Shown here: piece by piece, positions 34,351-42,760 of the stretch
Position numbering within the stretch: the stretch's first letter is position 1
Layout of the letters: each line of letters opens with the position of its first letter
DNA from: Streptomyces sp. 35G-GA-8
GTDB taxonomy: Bacteria > Actinomycetota > Actinomycetes > Streptomycetales > Streptomycetaceae
Reading direction: 5' to 3'
Assembly (NCBI RefSeq): GCF_023534745.1
Contig: NZ_JAMHJQ010000014.1
Location: 124,001-188,000 of the forward strand
DNA: 64,000 nucleotides
Notes under the pieces: model-generated
Told to the model about the DNA's origin: nothing
The model's input: only the letters and a program-made list of their open reading frames with translations
Database searches by the model: none
Made by a program: the position numbers and the translations under genes

Positions 34351-34905
34351 ATGAGGCGCACGGGACTGCTGGGGCGTACGGGCGGCGGCGAGCGGCCGGG
34401 GACCTCCCGGGCCGATGATTTCAGGGAGTTCGCCGCCGCCCGCACGAACCAGCTCTTCCGCTCCGCCTCTCTGCTGACCGGCGGCGACACCCATCTCGCC
34501 GAGGATCTGGTGCAGGAAACCCTCGGCCGGATGTACGCGCTGTGGGGGCGCGTCGCCCGGATCGACAACCCGGCCGGGTACGCGCAGACCGTCCTCGTCC
34601 GTACCTTCCTCACGCATCAGCGGCGTCGCTCGGCGACCGAACGGCCCCTCGGGGAGCTCCCCGAGCCGGCCCAGGTCCTCGGGGACGACGTCGACCTGCG
34701 GATCGCGCTGCTCGACGCGCTGGGGCGGCTGCCGGCCAAGGACCGCGCGGTGGTGGTGCTGCGGTACTGGGAGGACCGCAGCGTCGAGGAGACCGCCGAC
34801 GCCATGCGGGTCAGCTCCGCCGCCGTACGCACCAGATCGGTGCGGGCGCTCGCGAAGTTACGGGATCAACTGGACGGCGCATTCGCCGAGTTGGCCGACC
34901 GCTGA
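34351..34905 (+). CDS. SigE-family RNA polymerase sigma factor (ECF type)
   Basis: 184 residues. Region 2: DDFREFAAARTNQLFRSASLL, DTHLAEDLVQETLGRMYALW; region 4: ALLDALGRLPAKDRAVVVLRYWEDRSVEETADAM followed by the helix-turn-helix SSAAVRTRSVRALAKLR. It fits the actinobacterial SigE-family subgroup of ECF sigma factors. ATG 34351 follows GGGGGACC; in-frame starts back to 34207 lie within the terminator of the previous gene and are unlikely. A single-pass membrane protein gene follows 83 bp downstream and is the likely regulator. Confidence 0.88.
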   Translation: MRRTGLLGRTGGGERPGTSRADDFREFAAARTNQLFRSASLLTGGDTHLAEDLVQETLGRMYALWGRVARIDNPAGYAQTVLVRTFLTHQRRRSATERPLGELPEPAQVLGDDVDLRIALLDALGRLPAKDRAVVVLRYWEDRSVEETADAMRVSSAAVRTRSVRALAKLRDQLDGAFAELADR

Positions 34906-34988
34906 GCCCCTGCCCCGAGGGTGCTCGGCACTGATTCTGTCCGTCACATGAGCCACATGAGCCATATGAGCAAGGAGTGGGGTCGACC

Positions 34989-36242
34989 ATGCCCTCTGAG
35001 CAGCCATTTGAAGCACCTTTCGAGGACGGACTCGGTGAGGCGCTGCGCCGCACCGGCGAGACATTCGCGCCCCCGGACCGGGCAGCCCTGGTCGATGCCG
35101 GGCTGGCCCGGGGCCGCCGCCGGGTGGCCCGGCGCCGCGCCGCGGTGGTGACGGGCAGCGCGCTCGCGCTGGCCGCCGTGGGGATCGGCGGCGCGTACGG
35201 CGGCGGACTGCTGGGCGGAAAACAGGGGGGTGACCGGCACGGAGAGACATCCGTCGCCGCGCCGGACCCCGCGCCCACCGGCCCCGCGCCGAGCGTCGAC
35301 GCGGACCTCGTGGCGATTCTCGCCGGGCTGCTTCCCGGCGGAGAGCTGAAGAATCCGACGACGAACACGTCCGAAACTCCGGGCTTCCGGAGCGTGCGCG
35401 GAGTCTTCGACGACGGGAAGGGCGACGCCGAGATCTCGGTCGGTCTCAGCCGCGCCGACGGCCTCCAAGCCGACCAGCAGGTGGCCTGCCCCGACAAGGT
35501 GTTCACCGCCTACGACGACTGCGTCGAATCCGAACTGGCCGACGGCTCCCGGCTCATGGTCTTCCAGGGGTACGAGTACCCGGACCGCCGCGAGGACACC
35601 AAGAACTGGCGGGCCGTCCTGCACACCTCCGACGGCTTCCTGGTGGACGCGAGCGAGTACAACGCCCCGGCAGAGAAGGGGGCCGAGATCTCCCGTGCCG
35701 ATCCGCCGCTGAACCCCGCGCAGTTGCAGGCGCTCGTCACCTCGGACGATTGGCGCGGTCCGCTGAACGAGCTGCCCGCCGCGCGACCGCCGGCCGACGG
35801 GGGTTTCGGGGACGCGGCCGACCCGGACGGCGCGGGCATCCGCAAGACGCTCTCCTCACTGCTCCCCGCCGGGCTGCGGGTGCGAGACCAGGGCGGCCAG
35901 GAGGGATTCGCGTATGTGGTGGTGGACGACGGCAAGGGCCGGAGCTACGTCCAGATCAATGTGCAGCCCAACATGTGGGACGTCGTGGGCGAACTGTTCC
36001 CCGGCGCGACCGAACTGCCGGACGGCACGCTGCTCAAGACCTCGAAGACGGCGGGTGAGAAGGGCGTCGGCGGCATCAAGATGTGGACCGCCGACACCAT
36101 CAGGCCCGACGGGCTGCGTGTCGTCGTCTCCGCCTTCAACGCGGCCGACCAGAAAAGCCCGGCCACCCGCGAGAACCCGGCGCTCACCATGAAGCAGCTC
36201 ACGGCGATCGCGACCAGCGAGAAGTGGCTGACGCGGCCGTAG
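34989..36242 (+). CDS. Single-pass membrane protein, probable anti-sigma / sensor partner
   Basis: 417 residues. The cytoplasmic N-terminus (about 1-50; FEDGLGEALRRTGETFAPPDRAALVDAGLARGRRRVARRRAA) is typical of the short regions preceding the membrane helix in proteins encoded after SigE-family sigma genes. A membrane helix (VVTGSALALAAVGIGGAYGGG) spans about 52-73, and the rest is an extracytoplasmic domain of two similar halves (RSVRGVFDDGKGDAEISVGLS and FAYVVVDDGKGRSYVQINVQ), each with a lead L-x-G-L-L-P-x-G element. No zinc-binding HxxxCxxC motif, so it is not a classical ZAS anti-sigma factor. ATG 34989 follows AAGGAG. Confidence 0.65.
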   Translation: MPSEQPFEAPFEDGLGEALRRTGETFAPPDRAALVDAGLARGRRRVARRRAAVVTGSALALAAVGIGGAYGGGLLGGKQGGDRHGETSVAAPDPAPTGPAPSVDADLVAILAGLLPGGELKNPTTNTSETPGFRSVRGVFDDGKGDAEISVGLSRADGLQADQQVACPDKVFTAYDDCVESELADGSRLMVFQGYEYPDRREDTKNWRAVLHTSDGFLVDASEYNAPAEKGAEISRADPPLNPAQLQALVTSDDWRGPLNELPAARPPADGGFGDAADPDGAGIRKTLSSLLPAGLRVRDQGGQEGFAYVVVDDGKGRSYVQINVQPNMWDVVGELFPGATELPDGTLLKTSKTAGEKGVGGIKMWTADTIRPDGLRVVVSAFNAADQKSPATRENPALTMKQLTAIATSEKWLTRP

Positions 36243-36255
36243 CTCCAAGCGGGCA

Positions 36256-36330
36256 GTCCCGACGCGCAGCCCCCAACGCGCAGCCCCGACACTCAGCCCC
36301 GACGCGCAGCCCCCAACGCGTAGCGCCAAG
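36256..36330. repeat. Imperfect direct repeats in the 91-bp gap before polA2
   Basis: The block CGACGCGCAGCCCCCAACGCG occurs twice (starting near 36259 and 36300), joined by CGCAGCCCCGACACTCAGCCC-like copies. It fills the convergent gap between the membrane protein and the polymerase gene. Confidence 0.7.
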
Positions 36331-36333
36331 ACC

Positions 36334-38052
36334 TCACTTCGCGTCGGAGTACCGCTCCACCGTCGCCGTCGTGAACGGAAACCGCACCGGCGTCTCCCCG
36401 AAGGCGATCCGCCCGGCCAGCTCCCCGGCCGCGCGGATCGCCTCGGCCACTTCCCCGGCCTCCTTCTCCGGGCAGTGCACGATCACCTCGTCGTGCTGGA
36501 AGAAGACCAGCTCCGCCCGCATTCCGGCGGTCGCCCGCCGCAGCGCGGCCAGCATCAGCAGGGCCCAGTCGGCCGCGCTGCCCTGCACGACGAAATTACG
36601 GGTGAAGCGACCGCGCGCCCGTCCGTTCGACGAGGCGTATCCCGGGGTGAACTCGCCGCCGGACGAGGCGGATCCCTCCCCGTCCGTCCCCGGCGCCGGG
36701 GATATCTCCTGCGGGATCCCCGCCTCGCCGTCGTCATCCTCCGCCCCGGCCGCCCGCGGACTCGTCCGCCCCAGCCAGGTCCGTACGAGCCTGCCCTCCT
36801 CACCCGCCCGCGCCGCGTCGTCCACATACGCCACGGCCAGCGGGAACCTCCGGCGCAGCGCCGCCAGATTCTTCAGCCCGTCGCCGGACGTCTGGCCGTA
36901 GATCGCCCCCAGCAGCGCGAGCTTCGCGTGAGCGCGGTCGCCCGAGAACGCACGGGCGGAGAGCGCCGTGTAGAGATCGCCCTCATGTCCGGCCACCTCC
37001 ATCAGCCCCGGGTCCCGGGAGATCGCGGCCAGCACCCGCGGCTCCATCTGGTCGGCGTCCGCCACCACCAGCCGCCAGCCCTCGTCGGCGACGACCGCCC
37101 GCCGGATGACCTTGGGGATCTGCAGCGCCCCGCCGCCATTGGTCGTCCACCGGCCCGAGACCGTACCGCCCGGCAGATACTCGGGCCTGAACCGGCCGTC
37201 CCTTACCCAGTCCTGGAGCCAGCTCCAGCCGTGCGCCGTCCAGATCCGGTACAGCTTCTTGTACTCGATCAGCGGCTCCACCGCCGGATGGTCGATCTCC
37301 GCCAGCTCCCAGCGCCGGGTGGACTTCACCTTGATACCGGCCTGCCCGAAGGCCCGCACCACATCCGCCGGCAGATCCGGCCGCACCCGCCGCCCGAACG
37401 CCGCCGACACCTCGTCCGCCAGCTCCGCGAGCCGCCGGGGCTCGCCGCCGCCCGCGTACCGCTCGCCGAGCAGATCCTCCAGCACCTCACGGTGCACATC
37501 CGCGCGCCAGGGCAGCCCCGCGCGGTGCATCTCGGCGGCCACCAGCATCCCCGCCGACTCGGACGCGGTGAGCAGTCGCATCCGCCCGGGGTGCTCGGCG
37601 GCCGTATGGCGTCGCTGCTGCTCCCCGTACACATCGAGCAGCCCCTCGAACGGCACCTCCACGCCCGCGTGCGGCTCGAACAGCGAGGACTGCGACCCCG
37701 GCGCCGCCGACCGGGGCGGCGGGTCGGGCGGCACCGGCGCGTTCCGCAGTCTGGCCCAGGCGGCGGCGGCAGACCGGGGCTCGCCGAGCCGCCCCTCATG
37801 GCCGAGCAGCAGCAGCTCGGCCGCCTCGATGTCATAGCACCGCTCGACCCGCACCCCCGCCGCGAGCAGCCGCGGATACACCTCGGCGGTGGAGCGCCAC
37901 ACCCAGCGCCCGACCTCCGGCAGCCGGTTCCTGACCGCCGCGACAAGATCGGGCTCCCGCGCCACGGGCCCGGCCGGGCGGCCGTCGTCGCCCAGCGGCA
38001 CGAGCAGCGCGCCGCCGCCGTCCGCCGGGGCGAGAGCCCATCGTTCGGTCAT
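36334..38052 (-). CDS. Second DNA polymerase A (3'-5' exonuclease-like / polymerase, no 5' nuclease domain)
   Basis: 572 residues, about 300 shorter than PolI because the 5'-3' exonuclease domain is absent. The N-terminal part (about 1-170) is a divergent exonuclease-like fold (RVERCYDIEAAELLLLG). Polymerase motifs: A VVADADQMEPRVLAAIS, B (O-helix) AKLALLGAIYGQTSGDG and C FFQHDEVIVHCPE are all intact; TVSGRWTTNGGGALQIPK is the template-binding motif. An acidic, disordered insertion of about 45 residues follows RTWLGRTSPRA in the fingers. Such bifunctional polymerases are conserved in Streptomyces beside PolI. ATG 38052; divergent from the oxidoreductase gene. Confidence 0.88.
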   Translation of the reverse strand: MTERWALAPADGGGALLVPLGDDGRPAGPVAREPDLVAAVRNRLPEVGRWVWRSTAEVYPRLLAAGVRVERCYDIEAAELLLLGHEGRLGEPRSAAAAWARLRNAPVPPDPPPRSAAPGSQSSLFEPHAGVEVPFEGLLDVYGEQQRRHTAAEHPGRMRLLTASESAGMLVAAEMHRAGLPWRADVHREVLEDLLGERYAGGGEPRRLAELADEVSAAFGRRVRPDLPADVVRAFGQAGIKVKSTRRWELAEIDHPAVEPLIEYKKLYRIWTAHGWSWLQDWVRDGRFRPEYLPGGTVSGRWTTNGGGALQIPKVIRRAVVADEGWRLVVADADQMEPRVLAAISRDPGLMEVAGHEGDLYTALSARAFSGDRAHAKLALLGAIYGQTSGDGLKNLAALRRRFPLAVAYVDDAARAGEEGRLVRTWLGRTSPRAAGAEDDDGEAGIPQEISPAPGTDGEGSASSGGEFTPGYASSNGRARGRFTRNFVVQGSAADWALLMLAALRRATAGMRAELVFFQHDEVIVHCPEKEAGEVAEAIRAAGELAGRIAFGETPVRFPFTTATVERYSDAK

Positions 38053-38172
38053 GCCGCCGAGTCTCGCAGGAGGGTCTGACAACGACGGGGGATCCGCCCG
38101 GCGGGCGAGCCGGGCCGTACGACGGGAGGATCGAATCCGGAACCTGCACGTCCGCACCGAATGGAGGCTGAG

Positions 38173-39096
38173 ATGCAAGCGATCGTGTTCGAGGAGTTCG
38201 GCGGCCCGGACGTTCTGCACATCAAGGAGATCACCGAGCCGCACGCGGGCCCCGGTGAGATCCGGGTGGCCGTGAAGGCGGCGGGCGTCAACCCGATGGA
38301 CTACAAGATCCGCCACGGATGGATGGAACAGGCCTTCGCCACCCCGCTGCCCGCCGTGCCCGGTCTGGAGATCGCCGGGGTCGTGGACGAGGTCGGCGCC
38401 GGGGTCACGGACGTCGCCGTCGGCGATGACGTGCTGGGGTGGTCCGCCACCGGTGCCTACGCGCAGTACGCCCTGGCCGCGACGGCCGTACCCAAACCCG
38501 CCTCGCTGGGGTGGGCCGAGGCCGCGGCGATCCCGGTCGCCGGGGAGACCGCCGCGCGGGTGCTCGACGAACTGGCGCTGCGCGACGGCGAGACCCTGCT
38601 GCTGCACGGGGCGGCGGGAGCCGTCGGGTCGATGGCGGCCCAGCTCGCGACGGCCCGTGGAGCGATCGTGATCGGCACGGCGTCCCCGGCCAACCACGAG
38701 TACGTGCGCTCGCTGGGCGCCATCCCCGTGACCTACGGCGACGGGCTGGTCGAACGCGTCCGCTCGGTCGCGCCACAGGGCGTGGACGCGGTCTTCGACA
38801 CGGCGGGCAAGGGAGCGCTGCCCGACTCGATCGAGCTGCGCGGCGGGACGACCGACCGGATCGTCACCATCGCCGACCCGGCCGCCGCCGAACTCGGCGT
38901 GGCCTTCTCGTCCGGCGGGCCCGGCAGCTCGACGCCCGAGAAGAAGCGCGCGGGCCTCGCGGAGAACGCCCGCCTGGCGGCCGAGGGCGCGCTGCGGCTG
39001 CGGATCGCCGGTACGTTCCCGCTCGCGGAAGCGGCACAGGCGCAGCAGACGAGCGAGAACGGTCACGCGAACGGGAAGCTCGTCCTCACGCCCTGA
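38173..39096 (+). CDS. NADP-dependent quinone oxidoreductase (zinc-free MDR family)
   Basis: 307 residues. MQAIVFEEFGGPDVLHIKEI, VKAAGVNPMDYKIRHG, VPGLEIAGVVDEVGAGV and LLLHGAAGAVGSMAAQLA are the GroES-like and AxxGxxG nucleotide-binding motifs of medium-chain reductases of the QOR subgroup, which lack the catalytic zinc ligands. Expected to reduce quinones or alpha,beta-unsaturated ketones with NADPH. ATG 38173 is favoured over ATG 38161 because GGAGG lies at 38163-38167. Divergent from polA2. Confidence 0.88.
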   Translation: MQAIVFEEFGGPDVLHIKEITEPHAGPGEIRVAVKAAGVNPMDYKIRHGWMEQAFATPLPAVPGLEIAGVVDEVGAGVTDVAVGDDVLGWSATGAYAQYALAATAVPKPASLGWAEAAAIPVAGETAARVLDELALRDGETLLLHGAAGAVGSMAAQLATARGAIVIGTASPANHEYVRSLGAIPVTYGDGLVERVRSVAPQGVDAVFDTAGKGALPDSIELRGGTTDRIVTIADPAAAELGVAFSSGGPGSSTPEKKRAGLAENARLAAEGALRLRIAGTFPLAEAAQAQQTSENGHANGKLVLTP

Positions 39097-39196
39097 GCCG
39101 GCCCGCTCCGAACGGCGGGACGCATGACGCTCAGCCGCAACGGCGGGTGCGACCTCGTATGGGTGATGTGGCATGGCGGCACTCCTCTCGGGCAAC

Positions 39197-39219
39197 ATAG
39201 GTTGCTTTCGGTGACCTAT
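39197..39219. promoter_or_regulatory. Inverted repeat upstream of the ATPase gene
   Basis: ATAGGT and ACCTAT form a perfect 6-bp dyad with an 11-bp spacer; an overlapping dyad GCAAC-ATAG-GTTGC occurs at 39193-39206. They lie 19 bp upstream of the start at 39238 and are A/T-richer than the surroundings, so they may overlap the promoter and serve as an operator. Confidence 0.4.
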
Positions 39220-39237
39220 TGATGTCCGAGAGTAACG

Positions 39238-39771
39238 ATGCTCACTGACAGTGGACTTGCGCACGATGTCTACGACCAGGGTCCGCCCTGGCTGCCCCTC
39301 ACGAGGATCCCGCTCCCGCACAGGCCGGAGGCGGCTCCCAAGGCCCGCCGCCACGCCCGTGAGGTCCTCGCGCTGCGCCGGGTGGACGGCGAGCTGATCG
39401 CCACGGTCGAGCTGGCGGTCAGTGAACTCGTCACCAATGCCGTGCGGCACGGCATCTGCCTCTGCGGCTGCACCCGCGGCACGGTCTCCCTCACCCTGCT
39501 GCGCACGGGGGGCCGCCTCCGGGTCGAGGTCGCCGATCCGTCCCGTACGCCCCCGAGGTGGCCCACGGGGATCGAGTCGGTCGACGCGGAGGCGGCGGAG
39601 GGCCGGGGGTTGCTGCTGGTCACGGCCCTGGCGGCGGACTGGGGCGACCAGGCGGGCGCCACGCGGGGAAAGGTGGTGTGGTGCGAGTTCGCCCCGCCGC
39701 CCCCGCTGCCCGTGACGCCCCCGCTGTCCGTGATGCCCCCGCCGCCCCCGCAGCCCCCGCCCCCGGCGTGA
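39238..39771 (+). CDS. RsbW-like ATP-binding protein (HATPase_c anti-sigma / regulatory kinase)
   Basis: 177 residues. The N box ELAVSELVTNAVRHG, the G1-type LRVEVADPS and the G2 GRGLLLVTALAADWG identify a GHKL ATPase of the RsbW/SpoIIAB-like set that is greatly expanded in Streptomyces. Such proteins phosphorylate anti-sigma-factor antagonists or bind sigma factors. Residues about 145-177 are a Pro-rich tail encoded by repetitive CCCCCG sequence. ATG 39238 follows GAGAG. Two clustered Cys residues (CLCGC) near 80 are unusual for the family. Confidence 0.82.
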   Translation: MLTDSGLAHDVYDQGPPWLPLTRIPLPHRPEAAPKARRHAREVLALRRVDGELIATVELAVSELVTNAVRHGICLCGCTRGTVSLTLLRTGGRLRVEVADPSRTPPRWPTGIESVDAEAAEGRGLLLVTALAADWGDQAGATRGKVVWCEFAPPPPLPVTPPLSVMPPPPPQPPPPA

Positions 39772-39803
39772 GGCCGGCCGCGAGGTAGGGCCGCGCCCCC
39801 GGC

Positions 39804-40364
39804 TCAGTCCTCCAACGCGCGGATCACCCGCGCGGGATTGCCCACCGCCAGCACACCCGCCGGAAGATCCTTCGTCACCACCGACCCCGCGCCGACCACC
39901 GTGTTCTCGCCGATCGTCACCCCCGGGCAGACGATCACCCCGCCGCCCAGCCAGACGTTGTCACCGATCGTCACCGGCGACGCCTTCTCCCAGCCCGCGC
40001 GGCGCCGTGCCGCGCCGAGTTCATGGGTTGGGGTGAGGAGCTGGACATTCGGTCCTATCTGGACGTCCGAACCGACAGTGATCGGCGCCGCGTCGAGAAA
40101 GACCGCGTTGAAGTTGATGAACGTACGGGCGCCGATACTGATGTATGTCCCGTAGTCGCACTGGAAGGGCGGCCGGATGCGGACATCCTCCCCCACCGAA
40201 CCGAGCAGTTCTGTGAGGATCCTGGTGCGATCGGCCGGCGCTGCGCCGCCGTTCGCGTTGTACGCCGCGCACAGCGCGAAGCGCCGTTCGGTGTCCGCGC
40301 CCAGTTCCTCGTCATCGGGGACGTACCACTCCCCGGCCAGCATGCGCCGCTTGTTCTCGCCCAT
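39804..40364 (-). CDS. maa: Sugar O-acetyltransferase (maltose/galactoside acetyltransferase family)
   Basis: 186 residues, left-handed beta-helix hexapeptide enzyme. The start NKRRMLAGEWYVPDDEEL is the Mac (maltose acetyltransferase) N-terminal domain; CDYGTYISIGARTFINFNAVFLD, the catalytic-His segment LLTPTHEL and IGDNVWLGGGVIVCPGVTIGENTVVGAGSVVTKD form the helix coils. It transfers acetyl from acetyl-CoA to sugars. ATG 40364 has GGGAGGG upstream. Downstream it converges with the ATPase gene (32 bp). Confidence 0.88.
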   Translation of the reverse strand: MGENKRRMLAGEWYVPDDEELGADTERRFALCAAYNANGGAAPADRTRILTELLGSVGEDVRIRPPFQCDYGTYISIGARTFINFNAVFLDAAPITVGSDVQIGPNVQLLTPTHELGAARRRAGWEKASPVTIGDNVWLGGGVIVCPGVTIGENTVVGAGSVVTKDLPAGVLAVGNPARVIRALED

Positions 40365-40428
40365 GGGTGCCCTCCCTGCCCTCGCTCGAAGGCGTCCACG
40401 GTAGTGCGCCGTACAAAACGGCGATGAG

Positions 40429-40449
40429 ATATCCACAGCCTGTGGACAA
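40429..40449. promoter_or_regulatory. Pair of inverted DnaA-box-like sequences
   Basis: ATATCCACA on the plus strand and TTGTCCACA on the minus strand (40441-40449) face each other across three bases. TTGTCCACA is the Streptomyces DnaA-box consensus; the partner differs at two positions. The pair sits in the 189-bp gap between the divergent acetyltransferase and DUF2786 genes. Confidence 0.5.
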
Positions 40450-40524
40450 GAGTCGCGGATATGGACCTGCGACCATCGGAACGCGGCAAGGAGCAGTTCC
40501 GAGGAGGCTGAGGAGGCACCCCGC

Positions 40525-40557
40525 ATGATGATGGAACACACCGAGGCCGCGGCATGA
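40525..40557 (+). CDS. Possible 10-residue leader peptide
   Basis: ATG-ATG-ATG-GAA-CAC-ACC-GAG-GCC-GCG-GCA-TGA encodes MMMEHTEAAA; GGAGG lies 7-8 bases upstream, and the stop overlaps the start of the DUF2786 gene as ATGA. This would couple translation of the two. Chance occurrence cannot be excluded. Confidence 0.3.
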   Translation: MMMEHTEAAA

Positions 40558-41843
40558 GCGACCAGGACGCCGCCGGCGCGGCGGCCCGTACCGTCGAGCG
40601 CGCCCTCGCGGCCGCACTCTCCGCGCGGTCCGGGGACCGCGGCGGCGCCGACGGCATCGACACCGGCGCCTCCCTCCTCGCCGCGGATCCGGCGGCGGAT
40701 ACCGAACTGCGGCTGCGCGGCGAGGAGTTCGTGCGGCTGGCCTGGGAGCGCGGCTGGGGGCCCGCCGATGTCGGGCGCCTCGTACGCCGCGACCTCGACG
40801 GCCCCCACCTGCGGATCCTCGCCGAGCTGACGGCGGCGGAGGCGCGGCGCTACGAGCGGCTGCCGCCGCGCTGGGCCGCCCAGCTCGCGGAGCTCGACGA
40901 GGAGCGGGAAGCGCGTCCCCATCGGACCGACCGCTTCTCGTACGCCACCGCCGTACTGGAGTTGTATCTGCTGCTCGTCCGGCTGCCCGCGATCGAACCG
41001 GTCGGTCCTGTGCCCGGTACGCCCCTCCATCTGGCCGCCCCCGCGGACGGCGAGCCGCGCATGCTCACCCGGATCCGCGCCCTGCTCGCCAAGGCGGAGG
41101 CGACCGGATACCCGCAGGAGGCGGAGGCGCTCACCGCCAAGGCGCAGGAGCTGATGGCGCGGCACAGCATCGACGAGGCACTGCTCGCCGACCGTACGCA
41201 CCGGGGCGATGTGCCCGGCGCGTGCCGGATCGGGGTGGACGCTCCGTACGAGACGGCGAAGGCGATCCTGCTCGACGCCGTGGCCTCCGCGAACCGCTGC
41301 CGCGCCGTCTGGAACAGCGCGTACGGCTTCTCGACAGTCGTCGGCTTCGAGCCGGACCTGGAGGCGGTCGAACTGCTCCATACCTCACTGCTGGTTCAGG
41401 GCACGGCCGCGATGACCCGTGCGGAGGCCGCCCAGCGCGCGGCCGGGCGCAAGCGGACGAAGACATTCCGGCAGTCGTTCCTGCTGGCGTACGCCCACCG
41501 CATCGGCGAACGCCTGGCCCTGGCCACGGAACAGGTGACGGAGCAGGCGACGGCGGAGCAGTCGGCCGAGGAGCGAGCGGCCCGGCCGGACAGGGGCGTT
41601 GGCGGGCTGCTGCCCGTACTCGCCGCCCGCGAGGTGGCGGTGGCCGACCGTACGGACCGGATGTTCCCGGAGACGGTGGCCACGCGCGTGCGGGGGGCGA
41701 CGGACGCCGAGGGCTGGACCCATGGCACCTCCGCGGCGAACGCGGCGCGGGTGCCGGGCGGGCCGGGCGCGGCCGGCGGACCGGACTCGGCCGACAGGCC
41801 GGGCGGAACGGATCGGCGTGGCCGTATCCGCCCCGCCCGCTGA
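40554..41843 (+). CDS. DUF2786 domain protein
   Basis: 429 residues. The core DUF2786 element is MLTRIRALLAKAEATGYPQEAEALTAKAQELMARHSIDEALL (about 168-208); the segment RTKTFRQSFLLAYAHRIGERL downstream is also typical of these proteins. Family function is unknown; members in phage and chromosomes are often near zincin-like or DNA-processing proteins. The C-terminal 60 residues are low complexity and Gly/Arg rich. ATG 40554 overlaps the stop of a possible leader peptide. Confidence 0.82.
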   Translation: MSDQDAAGAAARTVERALAAALSARSGDRGGADGIDTGASLLAADPAADTELRLRGEEFVRLAWERGWGPADVGRLVRRDLDGPHLRILAELTAAEARRYERLPPRWAAQLAELDEEREARPHRTDRFSYATAVLELYLLLVRLPAIEPVGPVPGTPLHLAAPADGEPRMLTRIRALLAKAEATGYPQEAEALTAKAQELMARHSIDEALLADRTHRGDVPGACRIGVDAPYETAKAILLDAVASANRCRAVWNSAYGFSTVVGFEPDLEAVELLHTSLLVQGTAAMTRAEAAQRAAGRKRTKTFRQSFLLAYAHRIGERLALATEQVTEQATAEQSAEERAARPDRGVGGLLPVLAAREVAVADRTDRMFPETVATRVRGATDAEGWTHGTSAANAARVPGGPGAAGGPDSADRPGGTDRRGRIRPAR

Positions 41844-41900
41844 CCGCGTCACGGCCCGATCAGCACGGCAGCACGGCGCGGTCAGCGCGGCGTCACGGCA

Positions 41901-42413
41901 TCACGGCGTCGGCAGGTCCGTCGGCAGATCGCTCGGCAGTCCGTCCGGCAGCTTGCCGTCGCCGGCCTTCGCCAACGTGTCCCGCACACCCTTGCCCCAG
42001 GAGATCACCAGGGTCTTGCCGTCATTCGACTCGATCGTCCCCATCGTCCGGTCGGTGTCGCCGTCGGCGCACTTGAGGGAGAACATCGGCTCGCCCATGT
42101 CCTCCACCGCGCCCTGGCAGACATGTTTGTCCGCGACGAGCGCGACCTTGCCGGACTTGACCGACAGCGCGACGGTCTTGCCGTCGCTCAGCCCGGCCCA
42201 GGTGCCCTCGACGCCCGCCGCGGCAGCGTCCGCGCCGGAGCCGGAGTCGGCGGTCGAACCGGAGCCCTCGCCGCCGGTCGCGCTCGGTGTCGTGGCGCCG
42301 CCCTCGCCCTTGGCCGAGTCGTCGCCGCCATTCCCGCCGCAGCCCGTGAGCGCGAGTGCGAGTGCCACGACGAGCCCGGTCGTGGCCGCGCTGGTCCGTA
42401 CGAGTTTCCGCAC
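41901..42413 (-). CDS. Small secreted lipoprotein of unknown function
   Basis: 170 residues. VRKLVRTSAATTGLVVALALALTGCGG is a lipoprotein signal with the lipobox LTGC; a Gly/Ser/Ala linker follows (about 30-75), then a compact beta domain (about 78-155) with VEGTWAGLSDGKTVALSVKSGKVALVADKHVCQG, two Cys residues that may pair, and MGTIESNDGKTLVISWGKG. The tail is repetitive (PDGLPSDLPTDLPTP). Start GTG 42413 with GGGGGGA upstream. It lies next to the zinc-starvation ribosomal genes but no metal site is obvious. Confidence 0.72.
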   Translation of the reverse strand: MRKLVRTSAATTGLVVALALALTGCGGNGGDDSAKGEGGATTPSATGGEGSGSTADSGSGADAAAAGVEGTWAGLSDGKTVALSVKSGKVALVADKHVCQGAVEDMGEPMFSLKCADGDTDRTMGTIESNDGKTLVISWGKGVRDTLAKAGDGKLPDGLPSDLPTDLPTP

Positions 42414-42454
42414 GTTCAAGTCCCCCCTGGGGTCGGTGCCCGGACCGCGCAAAA

Positions 42455-42760
42455 CTACCAGGAGGACTTGCGCACCCCCGGAAGGAATCCGGCGTGCGCC
42501 TGCTCGCGCATCCGCACCCTGGACAGGCCGAACTTCCTGAGACAGCCGCGTGGCCGGCCGTCCACGCTGTCGCGGTTGCGCACCCGCGTGGCGCTCGCGT
42601 CACGCGGCTGACGTCGCAATTCCTCCCGCGCGGCGAGCCGTTGGTCCTCGGGCGTGCCGGGGCGCCGGATCAGCTCCTTCAACTCGGCGCGGCGTGCGGC
42701 GTACCGCTCCACGACTTCTTTGCGCCGTTCATTGCGGACGATCTTGCTCTTCTTCGCCAT
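42455..42760 (-). CDS. rpsN: 30S ribosomal protein S14, zinc-independent paralogue
   Basis: 101 residues: [31 protein letters not shown] through [43 protein letters not shown]. This is the long form of S14 without the CxxC...CxxC zinc ribbon. It substitutes for the zinc-binding S14 when zinc is scarce. ATG 42760 overlaps the rpmB stop (ATGA), so the pair is co-translated. Confidence 0.95.
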   Translation of the reverse strand: MAKKSKIVRNERRKEVVERYAARRAELKELIRRPGTPEDQRLAAREELRRQPRDASATRVRNRDSVDGRPRGCLRKFGLSRVRMREQAHAGFLPGVRKSSW

